From assembly GCA_018653485.1 (NCBI GenBank), contig JABHZE010000006.1, positions 1 through 64,000 of the forward strand: DNA of 64,000 nt, written 5' to 3'. Of the stretch, positions 45,501 to 54,500 are shown in pieces. Below the pieces are notes generated by a model that saw only the letters and a program-made list of their open reading frames with translations, had not been told where the DNA came from and made no database searches. This DNA comes from an archaeon (GTDB lineage: Archaea > Nanobdellota > Nanobdellia > Pacearchaeales > GW2011-AR1). Position numbers and translations under genes: made by a program. Numbering within the stretch: position 1 is the first letter of the stretch; every line of letters starts with the position of its first letter.

Positions 45501-48500
45501 AGTTAAGAGTTTGGAATAGAGTTTTAAGTGCTGCTGAAGCAAAGCAATTATATTTTATGAATTTGAATAAATATGATTCTAATAAATGGGTGTTGTATGG
45601 AAATCAAAGTAAGAATTCAACAACTGGTTTAGATGATGCTAGTTATAATTTTCAAACTTTTGTAATTGATGGGGATTCTAATCTTGAAAAAAGTGATAAA
45701 AGATTTGTGACTGTTGATGGTGCTGTTGATAATGCTCCTACAACTACTCTTGTTTCTCCTGCTGATGCAAGTACTCAAACTAATTTAACTATTGCATTTA
45801 ATTGTTCTGCAGTTGATGGAACTAAGTTGGCGAATATAACTCTTTATGGAAATTGGAGTGGGAGTTGGGCTGAAAATGAAACTTCAGTAATTAGTGGGAC
45901 TAGTAATTCCTCTTCTTGGAATTTTAATTTAAGTGATAATTCAAATTATCTTTGGAATTGTTATGCTTGTGATAATGCTAGTCAGTGTAGTTGGGGAAGT
46001 AGTAATTTTAGTTTTAAGACTGATACTAGTTATATTTCTGTAGATCCTTTTTATGATGGAATTTCTGTGGGTGATTTAGATAATAGTAGTAATTGGCAAG
46101 AAGTTAGTGGATTGGCAATAACTCAAAATACAAGTAATACTGGTTTTATTTGGGGGCAGTCAGATGGTTCAATAGATTTACTTTTGGCAATTAATTTAAG
46201 TGATGGTTCAAATGCTGGTGAGTGGACTTTAAGTGGAATTAATGGTGTTGATTATGAGGATTTGTCTAGTGCAACTATTGGAGGAGTTCATTATATTTAT
46301 CTGGCTGATATGGGAGATAATGGTGATTCTAGAGGGACTATTATTATTTATAGAATTAAAGAACCTACGATTAATGGAACTAATGGAGTTGTTGCTTCAG
46401 GAGATATTGAAACAATAACTTGTGAATATCCTGGAGGAGGGGATGCTCCTAGTCATCAGGATGCTGAAACATTATTAGTTGATCCTGAGAGTGGAGATAT
46501 GTATATAATAACTAAAAGAGAAAGTGTTCCTGGAGTTTATAGTTTGGCACAAAATGCTAGTTATGCTGGAACTCAGACTTTAACTTTTGAAGGTGATATG
46601 TGGGATATACCTGATATTGCTTCTACTGCTGCACCTGGTAATGCTGTTGGTGGAGATATTTCTCCAGATGGTTTGAAAATTTTAGTTAAAAGTTGTGGTG
46701 AAACTTTCTTGTTTCAAAGATCTGATAATTCTACTTCTATATTTGATACTTTAAATTCAACTCCTGTGAATTTAAGTTCTTATGTTGGTGGAGGAATTTT
46801 AAATTATGTAAGTTCACATCCTTCACAAGAACCTCAAGGAGAGGCTGTAACTTTTTCAAGAAATAGTCAAGATTATTTTACTGCTTCTGAATTTGTTAGT
46901 GGTGAGGGAAGTGGAAATGGGTATCCTTTGTTTAGATATAATAAAACAAATCAAACTGTAACAACAATTGTGTTTCAAGAAGGAGTTTCTCCTAATTCTA
47001 GTTATGCTGGAACAGAAGATACTTATATTTGGGAGAATGAAAATTCTAGTCATGGGGATGCAGGAACTTTTGTTGTTGATTTAAATGCAGCTGATGAAAG
47101 AAAAGGATTATTAAAATTTAATTTATCTGATATTCCTTCAAATGCTACTATAATTGGTGCAAGATTAGATTTGAATATTGGTGTCGAGGGGCAGGGTTGG
47201 ACTTTTCATAGAATTTTATCTGTTGATTGGAATGAATCAAGTGCATATGATGATCTTCCTGGAAGTGCGGGAATTGATATAGATGATGTTGAAGTTTCAA
47301 GTACTGAAGATAATAGAAATGGAGTTACTCTTGATACTTATCTTGGAGGTATAAGAAATAATATGGCTTTGGATACTGTTCAGAATTGGGTTAATGGTAG
47401 TCAGGAAAATTATGGATGGTTAATAAAAGCATCTCATGCAACAGATGGGCAACAGTTTAATTCAAGTGAGAGTGGTATAAGTGTGAGACCTAGGTTGACA
47501 ATTAGATATATTGAAGGTGTTGCAGCTCCTGTTGATGCAGTTCCTGTTGTGAATTTTGTTAATCCTACTTTGAATAATACTAGTGTAACTTCTAATACTT
47601 TTGTTGAGATTAATGCAAGTATTAATGATGCTAATTTGAGTCAAGTTATTTATAATTGGAATGGGGCAAATTTTACTTTGTTTAATGACTCGTTAGTGTT
47701 GATGATGAATTTTGATAATGTTTCTGCGTTGGGTGAGAATGATACTCATGTGGTGGATGTGAGTGGTGGGGGGAATAATGGGACTCTTGGGGGAACTGCT
47801 CGAGCTAATGTTAGTGGTAAATTTGGTAGTGCATTAGGGTTGGATGGAAATAGTGATTATGCAGAGATAGTAGATAGTTCATCATTAGATATTGGAACCA
47901 ATAGTATGACTATTGAGGCCTGGGTTTATCCAGAAACTTTTGGGAGTATGGATGAAATTGTGAAAAAAGATGGGGCTTATATCTTAAGATTGAGTGGAAC
48001 TTCAGGAGCAATCGAAGGATATTTATGGGCAGATACAAATGGAAATCCTGTTGGACCTAGCACTAATCTTTTAACACAAAATGCATGGAATTATGTTGTT
48101 ATGACCTATAATACTACTCATCAACAATTATTTGTTAATGGTGTTGCAGATGCAACTGACCCTCAAATAGGGAATGTAGATAACAGTGCAATTAATTTAA
48201 TGATTGGTTCACATCAAAATAAAGGGAGTGAATTTTTTGAGGGTAATATAGATGAAGTAAGAATTTGGAATAGAAGTTTGAGTTTTGAAGAAATTCAACA
48301 AAATTATATGAGTAATTTGCAAAAGTTTAATTCCTCTCAGTGGTATTTATATGTTAATCAGTCGTTAAATTCTACAGATGGTTTGGTTAATGGTAACTAT
48401 ACTTACAATGTTTTTGGAATTGATGAGAGTGATGGTTTTGGAACAAGTGGAGAGAGGAGTGTTAGTATTGATAATGTTGTTCCTGTTGTTGGTTTGGTGA

Positions 48501-51500
48501 ATCCTGCGAATAATACTTTAAATGATACTACAAATACTATTAACTTTTTTTATAATGTAAGTGATGTTAGTTCTATTTCTAATTGTAGTTTAATTATTAA
48601 TAAGGTTATAAATTCAACTGTTGAAAGTCCTACTAAGGATCAGACAAATAGTATTTCTGCTATATTGGGAAGTAGTGGGACTTATAATTGGAGTGTGAAT
48701 TGTAGTGATGCTGGAGGAAATGTTGGAGCTAGTGAGGTTAGGAATTTGAGTGTTAATTATACTGCCCCTGTTCCAACTTTTATTACTTTAAATTCTCCTG
48801 CAAATGGAATTAGCGATTTAGTTCTTGGAAATGTTACATTAAATTGGAGTATTTTAGGGGTAAATAAAACAGAGGTTTTTGTGAATAATAACACTAATAA
48901 TTTAGATACTAGTCTAGTTTATGTTCGGAGTGGGCAAGCAAATGGAAGTTATACTCATAATTTTTCTAATTTTGTTTTACAATCTGAAGATAATTTAGTT
49001 GCGTTATATCATTTTGATAATCGAAGTAGTTATGGTGAGAATTCTACTTATTATTATGATTTTAGTGGTAAAGGAAATAATATTAGTTGTACTACTACTT
49101 GCCCGGATTTAAATGAGAGTGGGAAATTAGGAGGGGCTATGCAGTTTGATGGAAGTTCGGATTATCTTTCTTCTGGAACAACTGATTTGCCAAATCAACC
49201 TGTAAATTATAGTATTGAAGCTTGGGTGTTTTTTGATAATGTTGGAGCTGCAACTTATAATATTGTTTGGAGTAGAAATTCTGTTGCAGGAAATACTCTT
49301 ATTATGCTCCTAGGTCCTAGAAATGGAAATAGTTTAAATGTAGCTCATGATATTAGCCTATATGATACTGGTTTTGCATTAAGTAGTCAGAAATGGTATC
49401 ATTTTGTTCAAAGATATAATGGGACTACCTTATCAGTTTTTGCTGATAATGTAGAGATTTATACAAATTCTTCTGTTAATGCAATTTCAACATCAACAAC
49501 TTGTCAAATATTAATTGGGGTAGATTCTGATGATGGATGTGCAGGTAGTTTTGGTGCTGATTATTTTGATGGGATGATTGATGAGTTTGCATTTTATAAT
49601 AAGAGTTTAAGTGACGCAGAGATTTCTAATCATTATGTTGTGGGAAATGGAACTTATTATTGGAATGCAAATGTAACTCTTGAAAATGGAAGTGTTATTA
49701 ATTCTGGTGTTAGAAGTTTTTCAATTGGAAGTTCTGCAGATACTAGTCCTAGCGTTACATTAGTTAGTCCTAGTAATAATGGGGTTAGTGTTAGTACTGA
49801 TGTTAATTTTAATTGTTCTGCTGTTGATGGAATTGAATTGGCAAATATAACTCTTTATGGAAATTGGAGTGGAAGTTTTGTTGCTAATGAAACTTCAGTA
49901 ATTAAGGGGGTTAGTAATTCTTCTGTTTTTAGTGTTACATTAGGTGATGAAGCTAAATATTCATGGAATTGTTATGCTTGTGATAATGCTAGTCAGTGTA
50001 GTTGGGGGAGTAGTAATTTTACTATAAGGGTGGATACTAATTATGCTTTGAATACAAGTATTATTTATCCAACAAATAATGCTAATATAAGTCAAACAGG
50101 TTCTATTGATTTGAATTGGAGTATAGATGATGGAAATGAAACTTGGGTTTATGCAAGTAATGATAGTTCTAATTTAGGAAGTAGTTTAATTTATCATACA
50201 AATGAGAGTGGTAATAATGTATATACTTATGGTCATAATTGGAGTGGATTAGTTGCACAATCTAGTATTTCTGATACTATAGGGTTATGGAATTTTGATT
50301 CTAGTGGGACAATTACAAATGATGAAACTGGAAATCATAATGCTAATTGTAGTAATTGCCCAAGTTTTGTTGAGAAAGGAAAGTTTGCGGGTAGTTTTGA
50401 ATTTGATGGTGTGGATGATTATTTTGAAATGCCTGATAGTAATGATTGGGATATGCCTTCATGGACAATTATGGGTTGGTTTAATATGAGTGGGCCTGGA
50501 GTTAATGTTAATACTGGGAGTGGGGGAATGCTTTATTATCCAATAATTTCAAAAGGAATGGCTGAGACTGAAACAGGTATTGATGATATGGCATTTGCAG
50601 TTGGTGTTTGTAATGAGAGTGATGCTACTTGTCCTAGGACTGGATTGGCTGTTGATTTTGAAATAATTACTAATTCAACAAATGTTCCTTTAGTTGGAGA
50701 TACAAATCTTTCATTTAATGAATGGTATCATTTTGCAGCAGTTTATGATAATTCTACAACTACTTTGAAATTATATTTAAATGGTAAATTAGATGGTTCA
50801 AGAGATACATTTACCCAGGCAACACAGAGTTCTATAATGAGAGTTGGAATTGGAACTTCGTTTAAAACAGATAATACTACTACTGGTGCTTGGAATGGTT
50901 TAATTGATAATTTAGTTGTGATTAATAGGAGTTTGAGTCAGGCAGAAATTATTCCTTATTATAATTTAAGTGCTCAGAAATATTATTGGAATGCAAATGT
51001 TTCAAATGGTTCAACAAATTTAAGTTCAGGTGTTTATCAGTTTAATTTAACTCAGAATTATGCTCCAAGTATGCAGTTAGTTAATCCTGCGATTGGAACA
51101 AATACTGAAAATACTTCTATGAATCTTATTGTAAATGTAAGTGATTCAAATGGGGAGAGTGTGAATGTTAGTTTTTATGGTTCTGAAGGAGTTGTTGCAA
51201 ATAATTTTACTATAATTACCTTACCTGATACACAAAATATGGCTGAAAATTATCCTGAATTATTTGATAAGGAAATGAATTGGATTGTTGGAAATTATAG
51301 CAATCTGAATGGAAAGATTGTTTTGCATTTAGGGGATCTTGTTAATCAACCTGCTAATACTACTCAATGGGATGTTGCAAATAAAAGTATGAGATTGTTA
51401 GATAATAATAGTATTCCTTATTTAGTTACTCAAGGTAATCATGATTTAATTGGAGATACTGATTATACTAATTTTAATTTATACTTTCCTTTATCAAGAT

Positions 51501-54500
51501 TAAATCAAACTAGTGCATATAGTGGAAGTTATATCAATGGAAATAATATGTATTCATTAATGACAATTGAGGGAATGAAATTTGGGTTTTTGTCATTAAA
51601 TTATAATCCTAATAATACTGTTTTGGCTTGGGCAAATCAGACTGTTAGTAATTTTTCTGATTATAGGTGGATAGTATTTAGTCATAGTATGATTCAAAAT
51701 GATGCAGATTGTTTAACTGTTGCAGGATCAAATATTTGGAATAATTTTGCAAATTGGCATTCAAATGTTTTTATGTTGTTAGGAGGTCATGTTCCTGGAA
51801 CTTATAATTGTACTAAGACTGGGAATAGTGGAAATACTGTTTATGGTATTGTGGCAAATTATCAAAGTGAAACTCGTGCAGGAGATGGGAAAGTAAGATA
51901 TTATACTTTTGATCCTAATGCAGATAAGATTTATGCTTACACTTATAATACTAATTTAACTAGTTTTGATACTGATGCCGGAGATCAATTTGTTATTTCT
52001 AATTTTAGTATGAATGCAAGTAGTTATGTTCAGTTATATAATAATGCAAGTGTTCCTAATAATGCTGAAGTTAATTTTACTTGGACTGGGTTAAATAACT
52101 CTGATTATTATTGGTATGTTAATGTTAGTGATGGTATTTCAACTAGTGGAAGTGCTATATGGAATTTTACAAAAGTTGCAGAAGTTGTTCCAACTGTTAC
52201 TTTGAATCTTCCTGCTAATTGGGCAAATATTACTACTACTAATGCAACTTTTAATTGTTCTGTTACAAATGATGGTTTGTTAAATGTTACTCTTTATGGA
52301 AATTGGAGTGGGAGTTTTGCTGAAAATGAAACAAGTTCTATTACTGGAACTAGTAATTCTAGTTCATGGGATTTAAATTTAAGTAATGGGATTTATTCTT
52401 GGAATTGTTATTCTTGTGATTCTGATGGTGCTTGTGGATGGGGGGCTAGTAATTTTACTTTGAATATTAGTGTTCCTTTAACTCCTCCAAATGTAACATT
52501 AGTTTCGCCTAGTGATTCAAGTATTCAAACAAATGCTAGTATTGATTTTAATTGTTCTGTAATAGAAGATATAAATATGAAGAATATTAGCTTATATATT
52601 AATGGGAGTGGTGCAAGTGGTAGTGAGTTAGCGGGAACAGATAATGAATTAATTCTTTATCATCTAAATAATGATTCAAGTATTGGTGAGAGTGATAGTT
52701 TGATTGTAGATAGTGTTGATTATGATAATGCTACTTTTAGTGGTGGCGCTGGTTTTAGTACTACCAAATTTTTAGGAGAAGGTAGTGCTGAATTTGCAGA
52801 TACTGGTAATGATTCTATTGAAATTAATTTTGGAAAAGGAGTTAATCCTTCTACAAATCCATTTAGTATTGTTTTATGGGCTAATAAAACAAATACTTGT
52901 AATACTGGTGATGATGATCATTTGTTTGGAAGTTCGTTAGGAACAAATGTAAGAAGTTATATTAGGTGTAGGGTAGATAATTGGGCTTATAGGGTTCAAG
53001 GTAATGTTGCTGTTGATTCTGGACAGGCTGTTCAATTAAATACTTGGACACATATAGGCTTGGTTATGAATGGAACCCATGCTAATTTTTATATTAATGG
53101 AAGTCTATATAATAGTGATGCTTATACAAGTTATGTTCTTGGTTCTAATTTTATGGTTGGAGGAGTAGCTGATGGTGGTGCAGGAGGAGAACAATGGGGT
53201 GGATTAATTGATGAGTTTGCATTATATAATAGGAGTTTGACTTCTGCAGAAGTTTTGGATATTTATAATGCTCAAAAAGGTGGATTAAACCTTAGTGAAA
53301 GTTTTAATTTAAATCAAACAAATAATCTTACTGGAACTATTAATTCTACTATTTTTAGTCTTACTCTTCCAGATAATGAAAGTTATAAATGGAATTGTTA
53401 TGGTTGTGATAATGATAGTCAGTGTAGGTGGGGAAGTAGTAATTTTAGTTTTGCATTAAATACTAGTTATAGTATTCCTGCCCCTGCATTGTATTATGGA
53501 AGTGGAACTGAAAGTAATGGAAGTAGTTTTGAAAGAACTTGGATTTATATGGATGGAAGAGTTGTAGGTTCTAATTTTTCAAATATAACTTTTAATTTAC
53601 ATAATGCTAGTGGGTTGGTTAGCAATATTACTACTGTAAATAGAACTGGATTTGTTTTAGCAAATTATGATACTACTGTTTTAGATAATTCTAATTTAGC
53701 ATTAGATGATGATAGTTCGGGTTTAGCTTACAATCCTGAAACTGGAACAATTTATGTTGTTCATAATAATCCTCCTACATTGGATGAGATGTATATTAAT
53801 GGAACATTAAATAGAACAATTACTTTGAGTAGCTTTGATGATACAGAGGCTGTTACGTATATTAATACAACTGGAAATTATCATTATTTAGGAATTGCTG
53901 AAGAAGGTCGTGGAAATATGTCTATTATAAGAATTAATTTAACAACAACAAGTGTTAGTTTTTCTGGTAGTGATTCTACTAATTATGATTTAGGTTTGGG
54001 AGATTTAGCTAATTTAGGATTTGAGGGGCTTTGTTATGATAGTGTTAGAAATATTTTTTATGGTGTAAAAGAGAAATCAGATATGGAGGTTTATAGAATT
54101 AATTTAAGTGCTCCTACAAAAGTTACAGAGTTGTTTGATGCTGAAGCACTTTTGACTGTGACTGATTTATCTGGTTGTGATTATGATGAAAATACTGAAA
54201 CTTTATTTTTGTTAAGTCATGAATCTCAAAATATTACTGCAGTGAATTTATCTGGGAGCAAAGTTGGAGGATTTGCTTTGCCAAATGTTGTTCAGGCAGA
54301 GGGATTGATTTTTGATAATTATGGAGAGAATATGTATGTAATGGGAGAAGGTGATTTCTTATCTATATTTAGAACAAATAATTTTAGTGTTAGTTATAAT
54401 TTTACAGGATTGAGTGCTGATGCTTATCATTATAATATTAGTGGTGTGAATACTTTGGGTGGTGTGAATAGTACTGGAATGAGGTATTTGACTTTGACTG

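Noticed and set aside
43385-52335. CRISPR array or insertion sequences to explain the repeats in the giant
   Set aside because: Copies are in frame, irregularly spaced by hundreds to thousands of bases, and encode an Ig-like domain core.
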